From the NCBI RefSeq assembly GCF_018531375.1, contig NZ_JAHBOH010000001.1, positions 2,852,001 to 2,916,000 on the forward strand: 64,000 nt of DNA, read 5' to 3'. The notes beneath the pieces were generated by a model, which was not told the origin of the DNA, ran no database searches, and worked only from the letters and a program-made list of their open reading frames with translations. This DNA is from Cellulomonas fulva. GTDB taxonomy: Bacteria; Actinomycetota; Actinomycetes; Actinomycetales; Cellulomonadaceae. The position numbers and the translations under genes are program-made. How positions within the stretch are numbered: position 1 is the stretch's first letter; each line of letters begins with the position of its first letter. This document shows positions 24,983 through 41,182 of this stretch, one piece after another.

Positions 24983-27058
24983 TCAGGTCAGGTCGGTGGG
25001 GTCGAGCTGGGCGCGCACCGAGCCACCCTCGCGCCGCGCGCTGCGCACCGCCATCGAGGCCGCCACGGCGGAGGCCAGCGCGGCCGCCGCGGCGCGCGGG
25101 ACGCGGACCACCGCGCGCACGTCGGGCTCGAAGGCCCCCGCGTCGTCCTGCCGGACCACCACGGGTCCCAGCACGTCCTGGCCCGGCACCTCGATGCGGG
25201 CGAGCACGGCGTCCACGGCGTCGCGCGGCCCGGTCACCGAGGCGACCCGGACCGCGGGCGGCAGCCCCAGCGCGGCCCGCTCGTCGAGCTCGCGCACCGC
25301 CAGGCCGACGGGGTCCCAGCGCACGAGCGCCTGCGACGCGCGCTGCTCCGCGTCGCCCACCAGGAGCACCACTCCCCCGTCCGGGCCCGAGCGGACGAGG
25401 GCGGCGGCCGTGAGCCAGCGGCGCAGCGCCTCCGGCAGCAGCCCGAGCGCCGAGCCCGCCGTCGCGACCGCCGCGTCGAGCAGCACCGCGGCGGCGTAGC
25501 CACCCGGTACCCACGGTTCCGCGCCGGGCGTCGCGACGACGACCGCGGGCCGGTCCCGCACCTCCGCGACCACCCCCGCCGCCGCCCGCGCCCCCGAGAC
25601 CACCACGGGGACGCCGGGGAACGCGCGGCCGAGCTCCTCGGCCGTCCGCTCCGAGCCGACGCGGACCGAGCGCAGCGTCGCGCCGCCGCACTCCTCGCAG
25701 CGCCAGTCGGTCGCCATCCGGCCGCACCACCCGCACGTGGGCGTGCCGTCGCCGCGGTGGAGCCCCAGCGGCCCGTGGCAGGCCCGGCAGCGGGCAGACG
25801 CGCGGCACCGCCCGCACGCCACCGCGGGCACGTAGCCGGCGCGCGGGACCTGGACCAGCACGGGGCCGTCGGCCAGCCGGTCGCGGATCGCGCGCCACGC
25901 GGGCGTGGGCAGCCGTGCCGCCGCCGCCGGTCCCTCGCGCGCCAGCTCCACCGAGGTCAGCGCCTGCACGCGCGGGACCCGGGCGCGCAGCTGCGGCCGG
26001 TCCGCGCTCACGTCGTGCGCCCAGCCCGCCGCGACCAGCGCCTGCGCCTCCACCGTGCGGCCGTGCGCGCCGACCAGCAGCGCGGCACCCTGCAGCTCCG
26101 AGCGCAGCGCCAGCACCTCTCGCACGTGCGGGTACGGCGCGCGCGGCTCGGCGTGCAGCGAGTCCCCGTCGTCCCAGCACACCGCGAGGCCCAGGTCCCG
26201 CACCGGGGCGAGGGCGGCACCGCGGGTCCCCACGACGACGTCCGCGCGCCCGCGCGCCGCCGCGAGGAAGGCGCGGTACCGCGGGCTGGGGCCGTCCTCC
26301 GCGGTGAGCCGCACCGCACCGCCGCGCACGCCCGGCGTCCAGCGCGGGACCCCGGCGGCCTCGAGCGCGGCCAGCACGCGCTCGACGTCCCGGTGGTCCG
26401 GCACGACGACCAGCGCCCCGCGCCCGCCGAGCACGCACGCCGCCACCGCCTGCGCGACCGCATCGGTCCACCGCCGGCCCGCCGGTCCGGGCAGCGCCGT
26501 CCAGACCGCGCGCGGCGCCCCGCCGCCCGTGACGTGCTGCACGAAGGCCGGGCCACCGCGGTAGTCGGCCCACGCCGTCGCGTCGGTGCGCGGCGGTGGC
26601 ACCTGCTCGTCGTCCGCCACCGGCTCGGCCTCGACCCGGGCGTGCCGTGGCGGCACCGCGAGGCGCAGCACGTCCGCCAGCGTCCCGGCCCACCGGTCGG
26701 CCACCGCGCGCGCGACGCGAGCGACCTCCGGCGTGAGCACCTGCTCCGCGGACACCACGCGCCGCAGGGGCGCCAGCGCGCCGTCGTGCTCCGCCTCGGC
26801 GACCCGCTCGAGCAGCCAGCCGTCGACGTCCTGGCCCCCGAAGCGGACCTTCACGCGTGTGCCGGGCAGCGCGTCCTCGGCGAGGGCCGCGGGCACCGCG
26901 TACTCGAAGGCGCGGTCCAGGTGCTGCGGCGGGAGGTCGATGCAGACCCGGGCGACGGGCAGCGACGCCGCGAGCTCGACGCCCGACGTCCGTGACCGGC
27001 GCCGGGCACGCGGCGCGGGCACGCCCTCGAGCGTCAGCTGCTCCGCGGTCACGTCCAC
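24983..27058 (-). CDS. priA: Primosomal protein N' (PriA), helicase motifs degenerate
   Basis: Replication-restart protein PriA by layout and neighbourhood (691 residues). The N-terminal DNA-binding domain (about 30-140, [21 protein letters not shown] and [15 protein letters not shown] in the sequence) is clear. The zinc-binding module retains eight cysteines between about residues 430 and 475 (CGRC, CRAC, CGWC, CEEC). The Walker A loop expected near residue 195 reads [10 protein letters not shown], without GKT. The DEEH box is replaced by CWDDGDSLH. ATPase and helicase activity is therefore probably lost, as is known for many actinobacterial PriA proteins, leaving a structural or loading role. 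It lies between metK and fmt; the stop is preceded downstream by a 12-bp repeat array. Confidence 0.88.
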   Translation of the reverse strand: MDVTAEQLTLEGVPAPRARRRSRTSGVELAASLPVARVCIDLPPQHLDRAFEYAVPAALAEDALPGTRVKVRFGGQDVDGWLLERVAEAEHDGALAPLRRVVSAEQVLTPEVARVARAVADRWAGTLADVLRLAVPPRHARVEAEPVADDEQVPPPRTDATAWADYRGGPAFVQHVTGGGAPRAVWTALPGPAGRRWTDAVAQAVAACVLGGRGALVVVPDHRDVERVLAALEAAGVPRWTPGVRGGAVRLTAEDGPSPRYRAFLAAARGRADVVVGTRGAALAPVRDLGLAVCWDDGDSLHAEPRAPYPHVREVLALRSELQGAALLVGAHGRTVEAQALVAAGWAHDVSADRPQLRARVPRVQALTSVELAREGPAAAARLPTPAWRAIRDRLADGPVLVQVPRAGYVPAVACGRCRASARCRACHGPLGLHRGDGTPTCGWCGRMATDWRCEECGGATLRSVRVGSERTAEELGRAFPGVPVVVSGARAAAGVVAEVRDRPAVVVATPGAEPWVPGGYAAAVLLDAAVATAGSALGLLPEALRRWLTAAALVRSGPDGGVVLLVGDAEQRASQALVRWDPVGLAVRELDERAALGLPPAVRVASVTGPRDAVDAVLARIEVPGQDVLGPVVVRQDDAGAFEPDVRAVVRVPRAAAAALASAVAASMAVRSARREGGSVRAQLDPTDLT

Positions 27059-27140
27059 GCGCTCATCTCACCACCGGGTGCCCACGTCCCGGGCCGTGTC
27101 CGGCCCCGCGACGACGCCGGGGCGCCCGTCCGGGTGACGG

Positions 27141-28340
27141 TCAGCGGACCGCCGCGCGCAGCGCGTCGACGCGGTCCGTGCGCTCCCACGTGAACTCCGG
27201 CAGCTCGCGGCCGAAGTGCCCGTACGCCGCCGTGCGGCGGTAGATCGGCCGCTGCAGGTCGAGCGTGCGGATGATCGCGGCGGGGCGCAGGTCGAAGACC
27301 GCGCGGATCGCGTCGGTGAGCTGCTCGTCGGACACCGTGCCGGTGCCGAACGTCTCGACGTACAGCCCGACCGGGTGGGCCTTCCCGATCGCGTAGGCGA
27401 CCTGCACCTCGCACCGGCGCGCGAGCCCGGCCGCGACGACGTTCTTGGCGACCCACCGGGTCGCGTAGGCGGCCGAGCGGTCGACCTTCGACGGGTCCTT
27501 GCCCGAGAACGCACCGCCGCCGTGCCGGGCGTACCCGCCGTAGGTGTCGACGATGACCTTGCGGCCCGTGAGACCGGCGTCGCCCTGCGGGCCGCCGACG
27601 ATGAACTGGCCCGTCGGGTTCACGTACAGGTCGTACGACGAGGTGTCGAGGTCGACCTCGGCGAGCACCGGCTCGATGACGTGCCGCAGGATCGCCGGGC
27701 GCAGCCCGGTCTCGAGCTGGACGTCCGGCTCGTGCTGCGTCGAGAGCACCAGCGCGTCGAGCGCGACCGGACGGTCGCCCTCGTAGCGCACCGTGACCTG
27801 GGTCTTGCCGTCGGGCCGCAGCCCCGGGACCTCGCCCGTCCGCCGCACCGCCGCCAGCCGCTCCGCGAGCCGGTGCGCCACCCAGATCGGCAGCGGCATC
27901 AGCGACGGCGTCTCGTCGGACGCGTAGCCGAACATCAGCCCCTGGTCGCCGGCACCCTGCGCGTCGAGCTCGTCGTGGTCCTCGGTGTCCTCGCGCAGCT
28001 CGAGGGACTTGTCGACCCCCATCGCGATGTCCGGCGACTGCTGGCCGATCGAGACCGACACGCCGCACGACTCGCCGTCGAAACCGATGTGGGAGGAGGT
28101 GTACCCGATCTCCCGGACCACCTGCCGCACGATCGCCGGGATCTCGACGTACGCCTCGGTCGACACCTCGCCCGCCACGTGCACGAGGCCCGTGGTGACC
28201 ATGGTCTCGACCGCGACGCGCGCGCTCGGGTCCTGCTCGATGATCGCGTCGAGGATCGCGTCCGAGATCTGGTCGCAGATCTTGTCCGGGTGCCCCTCCG
28301 TCACCGACTCGGACGTGAACAGGCGCATGGCGGAGGTCAT
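27141..28340 (-). CDS. metK: S-adenosylmethionine synthetase
   Basis: Makes S-adenosylmethionine from ATP and methionine; homotetrameric cytosolic enzyme. The 399-residue protein shows [16 protein letters not shown] (ATP-binding His and Asp), [12 protein letters not shown] and the P-loop-like [16 protein letters not shown]. Length matches the family. The ATG at 28340 is six bases after TACCCT without a Shine-Dalgarno sequence; an ATG four codons later (MRLFTSESV) is the alternative. It lies 38 bases from coaBC. I looked for a SAM riboswitch in the short upstream gap and found none. Confidence 0.96.
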   Translation of the reverse strand: MTSAMRLFTSESVTEGHPDKICDQISDAILDAIIEQDPSARVAVETMVTTGLVHVAGEVSTEAYVEIPAIVRQVVREIGYTSSHIGFDGESCGVSVSIGQQSPDIAMGVDKSLELREDTEDHDELDAQGAGDQGLMFGYASDETPSLMPLPIWVAHRLAERLAAVRRTGEVPGLRPDGKTQVTVRYEGDRPVALDALVLSTQHEPDVQLETGLRPAILRHVIEPVLAEVDLDTSSYDLYVNPTGQFIVGGPQGDAGLTGRKVIVDTYGGYARHGGGAFSGKDPSKVDRSAAYATRWVAKNVVAAGLARRCEVQVAYAIGKAHPVGLYVETFGTGTVSDEQLTDAIRAVFDLRPAAIIRTLDLQRPIYRRTAAYGHFGRELPEFTWERTDRVDALRAAVR

Positions 28341-28352
28341 GCGCCCAGGGTA
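28338..28352 (-). promoter_or_regulatory. Putative leaderless promoter -10 of metK
   Basis: TACCCT (28352-28347), six bases, ATG. Confidence 0.45.
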
Positions 28353-28378
28353 GTCGCGCGCGAGGACAGCCCCGTGCG

Positions 28379-29659
28379 TCAGACCAGCGGCCGGACGGCG
28401 TCCCACACGGCGTGCGCGACGTCCCGCTTGGACCCCCGGGCGGTCGCGACCGGGCGCCCCTCGGCGTCCAGGACGGTCACCTCGTTGTCCGGCGTGCCGA
28501 ACCCGAGCCCCTCGCCCACCGCGTTCACGACGAGCAGGTCGGCGCCCTTGCGCAGCGCCTTCGCGCGTCCGTGCTCCAGCACCGTGCCGCGCTCGTCGCC
28601 GGTCTCCGCGGCGAAGCCGACCACGACCTGCCCGGCGCGGAGCCGGTCCCGGGCGAGCTCGGCCAGGACGTCGACGGTCTCGACGAGCTCGATGGTCGGC
28701 ACCGCGCCGTCGGCGGTCTTCTTGATCTTGGCCCCGGACGGGTTCACGGGACGGAAGTCGGCGACCGCGGCGGCCATCACGACGACGTCGGCGTCCTTGG
28801 CCGCGGCGCGCACGGCGTCCCGCAGCTGCGCCGCGGTCTCGACCGGGACCAGGTCCGCGCCGGGCGGAGCGGGCACCGCGAGGTTCGCGCCGACGAGCGT
28901 CACGCGCGCGCCCCGCTCGAGCGCTGCCTCGGCGATCGCGACGCCCTGGCGGCCCGACGACCGGTTGCCCAGGAACCGCACGGGGTCGAGCGGCTCGCGC
29001 GTCCCGCCCGCGGACACCACCACGTGGCGGCCGACGAGGTCGCGCTCATCGCCCGCGTCGGAGCCCGTCGCGTCGGCGCCGGAGCCCGTCGCGTCGGCGC
29101 CGGAGCCCGTCGCGTCGGCGCCGGAGGCCGGCGCCGGCTCGACGAGAGCCAGCGCCGCGGCGGCGATCTCCTCGGGCTCGGGCAGCCGCCCCGGACCGGT
29201 GTCGGCGCCGGTGAGCCGGCCCGACGCGGGATCGAGCACGTGCACGCCCCGGGCGCGCAGGGTCGCCACGTTCGCGACGGTCGCGGGATGCTGCCACATC
29301 TCGGTGTGCATCGCCGGCGCGAGCAGCACCGGCGCCCGGGTGACCAGGAGCGTGGCGGTCAGCAGGTCGTCCGCCTGCCCGCCCGCGGCGCGCGCGAGCA
29401 GGTCCGCGGTCGCCGGTGCGACGACGACCAGGTCCGCCTGCTGGCCCACGGCCACGTGCGCGACCTGCTCGACGTCCTCGAAGACGTCGGAGGTCACGCG
29501 CTGCCCGGACAGGGCCTCCCAGGTGGGCCGCCCGACGAACTCGAGCGCGGCACGCGTCGGGACGACGCGCACCTCGTGGCCCGCCTCACGCAGCAGGCGC
29601 AGCAGCAGCACCGCCTTGTACGCGGCGATGCCGCCGGTGACCCCCAGGACGATGCGCAT
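28379..29659 (-). CDS. coaBC: Bifunctional phosphopantothenoylcysteine decarboxylase/phosphopantothenate-cysteine ligase
   Basis: Two steps of coenzyme A synthesis. The N-terminal flavoprotein decarboxylase (residues 1-175) has [11 protein letters not shown], the catalytic-His segment [19 protein letters not shown] and PAMHTEMW; the last is the PXMNXXMW motif with His in place of Asn, which I believe is common in actinobacteria. The C-terminal CTP-dependent synthetase (about 210-426) has [28 protein letters not shown] and the KIKK signature. The linker (about 180-200) is three copies of SGADATG encoded by a 21-bp repeat. The gene lies between rpoZ and metK, the conserved actinobacterial order. 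Confidence 0.95.
   Translation of the reverse strand: MRIVLGVTGGIAAYKAVLLLRLLREAGHEVRVVPTRAALEFVGRPTWEALSGQRVTSDVFEDVEQVAHVAVGQQADLVVVAPATADLLARAAGGQADDLLTATLLVTRAPVLLAPAMHTEMWQHPATVANVATLRARGVHVLDPASGRLTGADTGPGRLPEPEEIAAAALALVEPAPASGADATGSGADATGSGADATGSDAGDERDLVGRHVVVSAGGTREPLDPVRFLGNRSSGRQGVAIAEAALERGARVTLVGANLAVPAPPGADLVPVETAAQLRDAVRAAAKDADVVVMAAAVADFRPVNPSGAKIKKTADGAVPTIELVETVDVLAELARDRLRAGQVVVGFAAETGDERGTVLEHGRAKALRKGADLLVVNAVGEGLGFGTPDNEVTVLDAEGRPVATARGSKRDVAHAVWDAVRPLV
29058..29127. repeat. 21-bp tandem repeat (three units) in the coaBC linker
   Basis: Three almost identical 21-base units (gcgtcggcgccggagcccgt and one base) encode SGADATG three times between the decarboxylase and synthetase domains. 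Confidence 0.88.
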
Positions 29660-29697
29660 GCGCGTGCTCGCCGGAGCTCTCGGTCGACTGCCGGACG

Positions 29698-29716
29698 CCG
29701 AGGGCTCAGCCCTCGG
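29698..29716 (-). terminator. 8-bp hairpin whose loop is the rpoZ stop codon
   Basis: CCGAGGGC and GCCCTCGG flank a three-base loop that is exactly the rpoZ stop (TGA on the minus strand). It may attenuate transcription into coaBC or protect the rpoZ 3' end; no T-tract follows. Confidence 0.4.
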
Positions 29717-29969
29717 TGGCCTCGGAGGTCAGCAGACCGCGGTCGATCTCCCGCATGGCGATCGACAGGGGCTTCTCCTGCGGACGGGTCTCGACGAGCG
29801 GGCCGACGTACTCGAGCAGGCCCTCGTTGAGCTGGGCGTAGTACGCATTGATCTGGCGCGCACGCTTGGCCGAGTACAGCACCAGGGCGTACTTCGAGTC
29901 GGCGCGCTCGAGGAGCTGGTCGATGGGCGGGTCGGTGATGCCCGTGGGGGCGGCGACGGTTCCGGACAC
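29706..29969 (-). CDS. rpoZ: RNA polymerase omega subunit
   Basis: Small RNA polymerase subunit that aids assembly of beta-prime. The 87-residue protein has the conserved [33 protein letters not shown] and the C-terminal [18 protein letters not shown] start with GGGAG a few bases upstream. It lies between gmk and coaBC, an order widely kept in actinobacteria. The stop codon forms the loop of a short hairpin. Confidence 0.96.
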   Translation of the reverse strand: MSGTVAAPTGITDPPIDQLLERADSKYALVLYSAKRARQINAYYAQLNEGLLEYVGPLVETRPQEKPLSIAMREIDRGLLTSEATEG

Positions 29970-30042
29970 GGAGAGACTCCCGGAGATGAGGGGTGGTGAG
30001 CTTCGGACTGCCGGCCAGTCTACCCGCGCGGCACCGGTCGGT

Positions 30043-30609
30043 TCACAGCGCGACGACGCCCATGACGCGCACGAGCTCGTCGGTCGCCCGGTGCACGTCG
30101 TCGTTCACGATCACGTGGTCGAACTCCGGCTCCGCGGCGAGCTCGACGCGCGCGGTCGCCAGGCGCCGCTCACGCTCCTCCGCGTCCTCGGTCCCGCGCC
30201 CGACGAGGCGGCGCACCAGCTCGTCGAACGACGGCGGGGCGAGGAAGACGAAGTGCGCGTCCGGCATCGTCTCGCGCACCTGCCGCGCACCCTGCAGGTC
30301 GATCTCCAGCAGCGCGTGCTGCCCGGCGGCGAGCCGCTGCTCGACCGGCCCGCGCGGCGTGCCGTACCGGTTCCGGCCGTGGACCACGGCCCACTCGAGC
30401 AGCTCGCCGGCCGCGACCAGCCGGTCGAACTCGTCGGAGGACACGAAGTGGTAGTGCACGCCGTCCACCTCGCCCGGCCGCGGTGCCCGCGTCGTCGCGG
30501 AGACCGAGAGCCAGACCTGGGGATAGCGCGCGCGCACGTCGGCGGACACGGTGCCCTTGCCGACGGCGGTCGGACCGGCGAGAACGGTGAGCCGGGCTGG
30601 CGTCGTCAT
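30043..30609 (-). CDS. gmk: Guanylate kinase
   Basis: Phosphorylates GMP to GDP with ATP. The 188-residue protein has the P-loop [10 protein letters not shown] near residue 12, [21 protein letters not shown] (GMP-binding region) and [15 protein letters not shown]. The P-loop has Thr-Ala where many members have Ser-Gly. GGAGCTCC lies upstream of the ATG. It follows mihF, with a strong compound hairpin in the 109-base gap, so it may be partly separate in transcription from mihF. Confidence 0.96.
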   Translation of the reverse strand: MTTPARLTVLAGPTAVGKGTVSADVRARYPQVWLSVSATTRAPRPGEVDGVHYHFVSSDEFDRLVAAGELLEWAVVHGRNRYGTPRGPVEQRLAAGQHALLEIDLQGARQVRETMPDAHFVFLAPPSFDELVRRLVGRGTEDAEERERRLATARVELAAEPEFDHVIVNDDVHRATDELVRVMGVVAL

Positions 30610-30651
30610 GGCGGGGTGGAGCTCCTCGGCGGTCCGCGGTCGATCGGGTGG

Positions 30652-30709
30652 ACGCTGCGCCGCACGAACCCCGGTCCACGTGCCCGGGGACCCGGCGACG
30701 GCGCAGCGT
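30652..30709 (-). terminator. Compound hairpin downstream of mihF
   Basis: An 11-bp outer stem (30652-30662 with 30699-30709) encloses a 6-bp inner stem (30669-30674 with 30684-30689). It begins 10 bases past the mihF stop. No T-tract. Confidence 0.55.
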
Positions 30710-30718
30710 GACCCTATC

Positions 30719-31030
30719 TCAGCCGAACTGCTTGACGAGCTCTGCGACCTGGTGCGGCCCGAGCCCGCGGACGCGCCGCGTCTCCGAGATGCCGATGTCC
30801 GCCATGATCGCCCGCGCCTTCACCTTGCCGACCTTCGGCAGCGACTCGAGCAGCGAGACGACCTTGAGCTTGCCGATCGTCTCGTCCTGCTGCCCCTGGG
30901 CGATCACGTCCGAGAGCTTGGCCTGCGAGTACTTGAGGCGGTTCTTCACCTCGGCACGGGCCTGCCGGGCGGCAGCGGCCTTCTGCAGCGCTGCAGCGCG
31001 CTGTTCGGGAGTCAGCGGAGGGAGTGCCAC
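30719..31030 (-). CDS. mihF: Integration host factor, actinobacterial type (mIHF)
   Basis: Small nucleoid-associated DNA-binding protein unique to actinobacteria. The 103-residue protein begins [18 protein letters not shown], has a basic helix ([12 protein letters not shown]) and the helix-turn-helix module [18 protein letters not shown] followed by [14 protein letters not shown]. The GTG at 31030 with GAAGGTGA upstream gives the usual length; the frame stays open 5' without similarity. It sits between pyrF and gmk as in Mycobacterium. The leader carries a 13-bp direct repeat. Confidence 0.94.
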   Translation of the reverse strand: MALPPLTPEQRAAALQKAAAARQARAEVKNRLKYSQAKLSDVIAQGQQDETIGKLKVVSLLESLPKVGKVKARAIMADIGISETRRVRGLGPHQVAELVKQFG

Positions 31031-31046
31031 GCGCGTCACCTTCTCA

Positions 31047-31073
31047 TCCAGCTTCGTCGTCCAGCTTCGTCGT
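31047..31073. repeat. 13-bp direct repeat in the mihF leader
   Basis: The sequence ccagcttcgtcgt occurs twice in direct succession just upstream of the mihF ribosome binding site. Confidence 0.7.
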
Positions 31074-31174
31074 CCGGTGCGGACCGAACGGTCGGCCGCA
31101 GGCTTGCGGGCCGTATCAGTGAACCTAGCGACCACCCCACGCCCCGGCAACGCGGACGCGCGTTCACCTGCGCA

Positions 31175-31207
31175 CACGTACCCGCCGACCGCGTCGGCGG
31201 GTACGTG
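31175..31207 (-). terminator. Perfect 14-bp hairpin downstream of pyrF
   Basis: Arms 31175-31188 and 31194-31207 are exact complements with a CCGCG loop, starting 20 bases after the pyrF stop. It likely ends the pyrimidine operon before mihF. Confidence 0.7.
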
Positions 31208-31227
31208 CCGTCAGGACGGCGCCGCCG

Positions 31228-32117
31228 TCAGGAGAGCGCCGCGGCGGCGTCCTGCGCCGCGAGCAGCGCGGCCGCGCGCAGGGACGCGACGTCCGGCCCG
31301 GCCCGCAGCACGCCGCGCGACGACGACGCGAGCACCTGGTGCCGCGCGCTGCCGAAGACGGCCGCGAGCTCGGCAGGCCCGGCGCCCTGGGCGCCGACCC
31401 CCGGGGCGAGCAGCGGGCCGTTGACGGACGTCAGGTCGGTCCCGGTCCGCTCGGCCGCGTCACCGACGGTCGCGCCGACGACGAGGCCGACGGAGCCCAG
31501 CGGCTGCGCGCCGGCGTTGAGCGCGGCGGCCCGGGACGCCATGAGCGCCGCGACGGTCGGCCCCGCCTCGCCGTCGGCGTCGGTGCGCGCGTGCTGCACC
31601 TCGTGCCCCTCCTTGTTCGAGGTGAGGCAGAGCACGAACAGGCCGCGGCCCGACGAGAGCGCGAGGTCCACGGCGGGGTCGAGCGAGCCGAAGCCGAGGT
31701 ACGGCGAGACCGTGAGCGCGTCGCCCGCGAGCGGCGAGCCGTCCCGCAGGAACGCCTCGGCGTAGGCGCTCATGGTCGAGCCGATGTCGCCGCGCTTGGC
31801 GTCCACGACGACGAGCGTGCCCGTCTCGCGGCCGGCGGCGACCACCTCCTCGAGCACGGCGACGCCGGCCGAGCCGTGCCGCTCGAAGAACGCCGCCTGC
31901 GGCTTCACCGCCGCGACCAGCCCGCCGACCGCCTCCATGACGGTCAGCGAGAACCGGCGCAGCCCCGCGGCGTCGTCGGGCAGCCCCCACGCGTCCAGCA
32001 GGCTCGCGTGGGGGTCGATGCCGACGCACAGCGGCCCGTGCGCGGCCATCGCGGCCGCGAGGCGCGCCCCGAAGGGCTCCCTCGTCGGGCCCGCGCCACC
32101 CGGCGTGCTGGTCCCGC

Positions 32118-32121
<4 letters not shown>
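31228..32121 (-). CDS. pyrF: Orotidine 5'-phosphate decarboxylase (long type)
   Basis: Last step of UMP synthesis. At 297 residues this is the longer form found in mycobacteria and myxobacteria (PyrF type 2), with [28 protein letters not shown] and the catalytic [13 protein letters not shown] (Asp-Lys-Asp) and [10 protein letters not shown] near the phosphate site. The GTG start overlaps the carB stop (GTGA), so it is the last coupled gene of the pyr operon. A perfect hairpin follows. Confidence 0.95.
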
Positions 32122-35443
<3,322 letters not shown>

Positions 35444-35444
<1 letters not shown>

Positions 35445-35509
35445 CAGGCGGCGCCCTTCTGGTCGGTCATGAGGTCGAGGAAGCGGTCGAACTCGGAGGG
35501 CCTACGCAT
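35444..35509 (-). CDS. 21-codon micro-ORF duplicating the carA C-terminal tail
   Basis: Between carA and carB a short ORF begins at ATG 35509, overlapping the carA stop region in another frame. It encodes [16 protein letters not shown] after MRRPS and ends in TGATG, sharing a base with car[10 protein letters not shown] repeats the carA terminus; the DNA contains a 31-bp exact direct repeat. This looks like the original carA end left behind after a short duplication, now acting as a coupling bridge. Whether it is translated is unknown. Confidence 0.5.
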
Positions 35510-35556
35510 CGTGAGCCGCCTTCGAGTCGGTCATGAGGTCGAGGAAGCGGTCGAAC
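35462..35556. repeat. 31-bp exact direct repeat at the carA-carB junction
   Basis: Bases 35462-35492 and 35526-35556 are identical; the two copies are 64 bases apart start to start, which is not a multiple of three, so the second copy is read in a different frame from carA. Confidence 0.92.
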
Positions 35557-36680
35557 AGGTAGGCGGCGTCGTGCGGGCCGGCCGCGGCCTCCGGGTGGTA
35601 CTGCACCGAGAAGGCGGGCAGGTCGAGCGCCTCGAGGCCCTCGACGACGTCGTCGTTCAGGTCGACGTGGCTCACCACGACGCGGCCGTAGCGACCGCCG
35701 TCGTACGGGGCGGTGGACTCGCCCTCGAGCGGTGCGTCCACCGCGAAGCCGTGGTTGTGCGCGGTGATCTCGACCTTGCCGGTCTTGCGGTCGATCACCG
35801 GCTGGTTCACCCCGCGGTGCCCGTAGCCCAGCTTGTAGGTGCCGTAGCCGAGCGCACGGCCCAGGAGCTGGTTGCCGTAGCAGATGCCGAAGAACGGGAT
35901 CCGGCGGTCCAGCACGGCGCGCAGCAGCTCGATCTCGTGCGTCGCGGCCGACGGGTCGCCCGGGCCGTTGGAGAAGAAGACGCCGTCCGGCTCGGTCGCG
36001 AGCACGTCCTCGATGGTCGCCGACGACGGCAGCACGTGGACCCGCACGCCGCGCTGCGCCAGGCGCTGCGGGGTCATGGCCTTGATGCCGAGGTCGATCG
36101 CGGCGACGACCGCGCGCGGCCGGTCCAGCGGCGCACCGGACTCGTCGAGCGCGTCGACCACGTAGGGCTCGCTCGTCGTGACCTCGCCCGCCAGGTCGGC
36201 CCCGGCCATCGCGGGCGCGGCCAGCACCTCCTCCACGAGCTCGGAGTCGGTGCGGTCCCCCAGCGCGTCGCCGGAGAAGATCCCGGCGCGCATGACGCCG
36301 CGCTCGCGCAGGTGCCGCGTCAGGGCCCGGGTGTCCAGGCCCGCGATGCCGACGACGCCCTGCGCCGTCAGCTCGTCGTCCAGCGTGCGCGCCGAGCGCC
36401 AGTTCGAGGGCATGCGTGCGGGGTCCCGCACGACGTAGCCGGCGACCCAGATGCGGCCGGACTCGGGGTCCTCGTCGTTGACGCCCGTGTTGCCGATGTG
36501 CGGCGCGGTCATCACGACGATCTGGCGGTGGTAGCTCGGGTCCGTGAGCGTCTCCTGGTAGCCGGTCATGCCGGTGTTGAAGACGATCTCGCCGAGCGTC
36601 GTGCCGGTGGCGCCGTAGGCCTGCCCGGCGAAGCTCCGACCGTCCTCGAGGACGAGCCGGGCGGGTGCGGTGTCGGTCAT
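35502..36680 (-). CDS. carA: Carbamoyl-phosphate synthase small subunit
   Basis: Glutaminase subunit that hydrolyses glutamine and passes ammonia to CarB. In 392 residues, the N-terminal domain ([18 protein letters not shown] onwards) is followed by the class I amidotransferase domain with the nucleophile Cys267 in [11 protein letters not shown] and the His/Glu pair in VQYHPEA. The ATG is joined to the upstream membrane protein by ATGA. The stop (TAG) lies 57 bases before carB; the gap is filled by a duplicated copy of the gene's own 3' end, so the last residues (SKAAHDA) are probably a recent replacement. Confidence 0.96.
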   Translation of the reverse strand: MTDTAPARLVLEDGRSFAGQAYGATGTTLGEIVFNTGMTGYQETLTDPSYHRQIVVMTAPHIGNTGVNDEDPESGRIWVAGYVVRDPARMPSNWRSARTLDDELTAQGVVGIAGLDTRALTRHLRERGVMRAGIFSGDALGDRTDSELVEEVLAAPAMAGADLAGEVTTSEPYVVDALDESGAPLDRPRAVVAAIDLGIKAMTPQRLAQRGVRVHVLPSSATIEDVLATEPDGVFFSNGPGDPSAATHEIELLRAVLDRRIPFFGICYGNQLLGRALGYGTYKLGYGHRGVNQPVIDRKTGKVEITAHNHGFAVDAPLEGESTAPYDGGRYGRVVVSHVDLNDDVVEGLEALDLPAFSVQYHPEAAAGPHDAAYLFDRFLDLMTDSKAAHDA

Positions 36681-37252
36681 GGCTTCTCCTGTGTGCCGCG
36701 CGGGGCGGCGGTCTGCGACGAAGAGGGGCTGGTGAGGGCGGCGACCGCGGCCACGAGGGCGTCGCGGTCGGCCGCGTGGCGGGGCAGGAGCCCGGTGTCG
36801 AGGGCGGCCTCGGGCGCGTGCTCGTCGGACGGGTGCGGCGCGGGCGGGGCCCACCTCAGGAGGACCAGGCCGTCGCGGCCCACGACCTTGCCCGCGATGG
36901 CGGGCGCGGCCTCGGCGCCGCGGAGCGCCGCGGCCGGCACGAACAGGTCCCGCGCGCCCGTGCGGCGCACGACGACGCCGCTCGCGTGCACGCTCACCGT
37001 GGCCGGGCTGCGGACGCCCAGGTCGTGCGCCACCACCCGGTCGAGCCAGTCGCCCGCGCTCGTGGTCGAGACGTACACGGCCTCGACGGGCCCGACGAGC
37101 GCCGGACCCGGGTCCGCCGGCACGTCCGGCACCGTGGGCACGGCGGCCTCGGTCCGTCGTCGTCGGGCCTCCCAGCCCCGGCGCATGCCCCACCACGCGA
37201 GCAGCAGGACGGCCAGCAGGGCCAGCACCGTCACTCCCTGTCGGGCGGTCAC
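36677..37252 (-). CDS. Membrane protein of the pyrimidine operon, unknown function
   Basis: A 191-residue protein with one N-terminal membrane helix (residues 5-22, [17 protein letters not shown]), a basic stop-transfer region ([10 protein letters not shown]), then a soluble beta-rich domain (about 50-150) in which [19 protein letters not shown] and the [14 protein letters not shown] segment resemble a PH-like fold. The same position between pyrC and carA is occupied by a membrane protein in Mycobacterium (Rv1382), so the linkage is conserved, but its function is unknown. GTGA overlap with pyrC and ATGA overlap with carA. Confidence 0.8.
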   Translation of the reverse strand: MTARQGVTVLALLAVLLLAWWGMRRGWEARRRRTEAAVPTVPDVPADPGPALVGPVEAVYVSTTSAGDWLDRVVAHDLGVRSPATVSVHASGVVVRRTGARDLFVPAAALRGAEAAPAIAGKVVGRDGLVLLRWAPPAPHPSDEHAPEAALDTGLLPRHAADRDALVAAVAALTSPSSSQTAAPRGTQEKP

Positions 37253-38555
37253 CGGGTGACCACCACGTCCTCGTCGCACGACTGACCGCCGAGCACGGTC
37301 GCGCGTCCCCGCAGGAACGTCGCCACCACGCAGCCGGACAGCTCGCGGCCCCGGAACGGCGAGTTGACCGACTTGGTCGCCTGCTCCTCCGGGGTGATCA
37401 CGCGGCGCACGTCGGGGTCGACGAGCGTGAGGTTGGCAGGCTCGCCCACGGCGATCGGCCGCCCGTGCTCCTCGACCCGGCCGATCCGCGCGGGCGCGGT
37501 CGACAGCACGCGGGCCACGTCGGCCCAGGTCATCCGGCCGGTGTCGACCATGGTCTCCTGCACCACGGACAGCGCGGTCTCCAGGCCCGTCATGCCGAAG
37601 GCGGCCGCGGCCCACTCGCAGTCCTTATCCTCGCGCGGGTGCGGCGCGTGGTCGGTCGCGACGATGTCGATCGTGCCGTCGGCCAGGCCCGCGCGCACCG
37701 CCTCGACGTCGCGCTGCGTGCGCAGCGGCGGGTTGACCTTGAACCGGGGGTCGTAGCCGCGCGCGAGCTCGTCGGTGAGGATCAGGTGGTGCGGCGTCAC
37801 CTCGGCCGTGACGTCGATCCCCCGCGACTTGGCCCAGCGCACGATCTCCACCGAGCCGGCGGTCGACAGGTGGCAGACGTGGAGGCGGGAGCCGACGTGC
37901 TCGGCGAGCAGCACGTCACGCGCGATGATCGCCTCCTCGGCGACCGCGGGCCAGCCCGCCAGACCCAGCTCCGCCGAGACGACGCCCTCGTGCATCTGGG
38001 CGCCCTCCGTCAGCCGCGGCTCCTGCGCGTGCTGCGCGATCACCCCGTCGAACGCCTTGACGTACTCGAGCGCACGGCGCATGACGACCGGGTCGTGGAC
38101 GCACTTGCCGTCGTCGGAGAACACCCGGACGCGCGCCGCGGACTCCGCCATCGCGCCGAGCTCGGCGAGCCGGTCGCCCTCGAGGCCGACCGTCACCGCG
38201 CCGACCGGGTAGACGTCCGCCCAGCCGGCCTGCTTGCCGAGCCGCCAGACCTGCTCGACCACGCCGGCCGTGTCCTGCGTCGGCGTCGTGTTGGCCATCG
38301 CGTGCACCGCGGTGAAGCCGCCCATGGCCGCGGCCCGCGTGCCGGACGCGATGGTCTCGGCGTCCTCGCGGCCCGGCTCGCGCAGGTGGGTGTGCAGGTC
38401 GACGAGGCCAGGCAGCAGCACCAGCCCGCGGCCGTCGACCACGATCGCGTCGTCGGCCTCGAGGTCCTCGCCGATCGCGGCGATCACGCCGCCCGACAGC
38501 AGGACGTCCGTGGGCTCCTCGCCCAGGGGCGAGACCTCACGCAGCAGGTAGGTGG

Positions 38556-38559
<4 letters not shown>
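37249..38559 (-). CDS. pyrC: Dihydroorotase
   Basis: Cyclises carbamoyl aspartate to dihydroorotate; zinc amidohydrolase of the class I type. The 436-residue protein has the metal-binding [13 protein letters not shown] near residue 55, [23 protein letters not shown] and HVCHLST (metal His ligands), and the catalytic Asp in ATDHAPH. The GTG overlaps the pyrB stop as GTGA. The active site looks complete, so this is not one of the inactive pyrC-like partners found next to some pyrB genes. Confidence 0.95.
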
Positions 38560-41154
<2,595 letters not shown>

Positions 41155-41182
41155 GCGGGGTGGACGTCGGTCGGGACCGAGG

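Noticed and set aside
28341-28378. SAM riboswitch in front of metK
   Set aside because: The gap is only 38 bases and shows a leaderless promoter layout; no aptamer motifs.
35502-35504. carA truncated by frameshift
   Set aside because: CarA has its full glutaminase domain and its usual C-terminal helix; only the last few residues differ from the duplicated copy.
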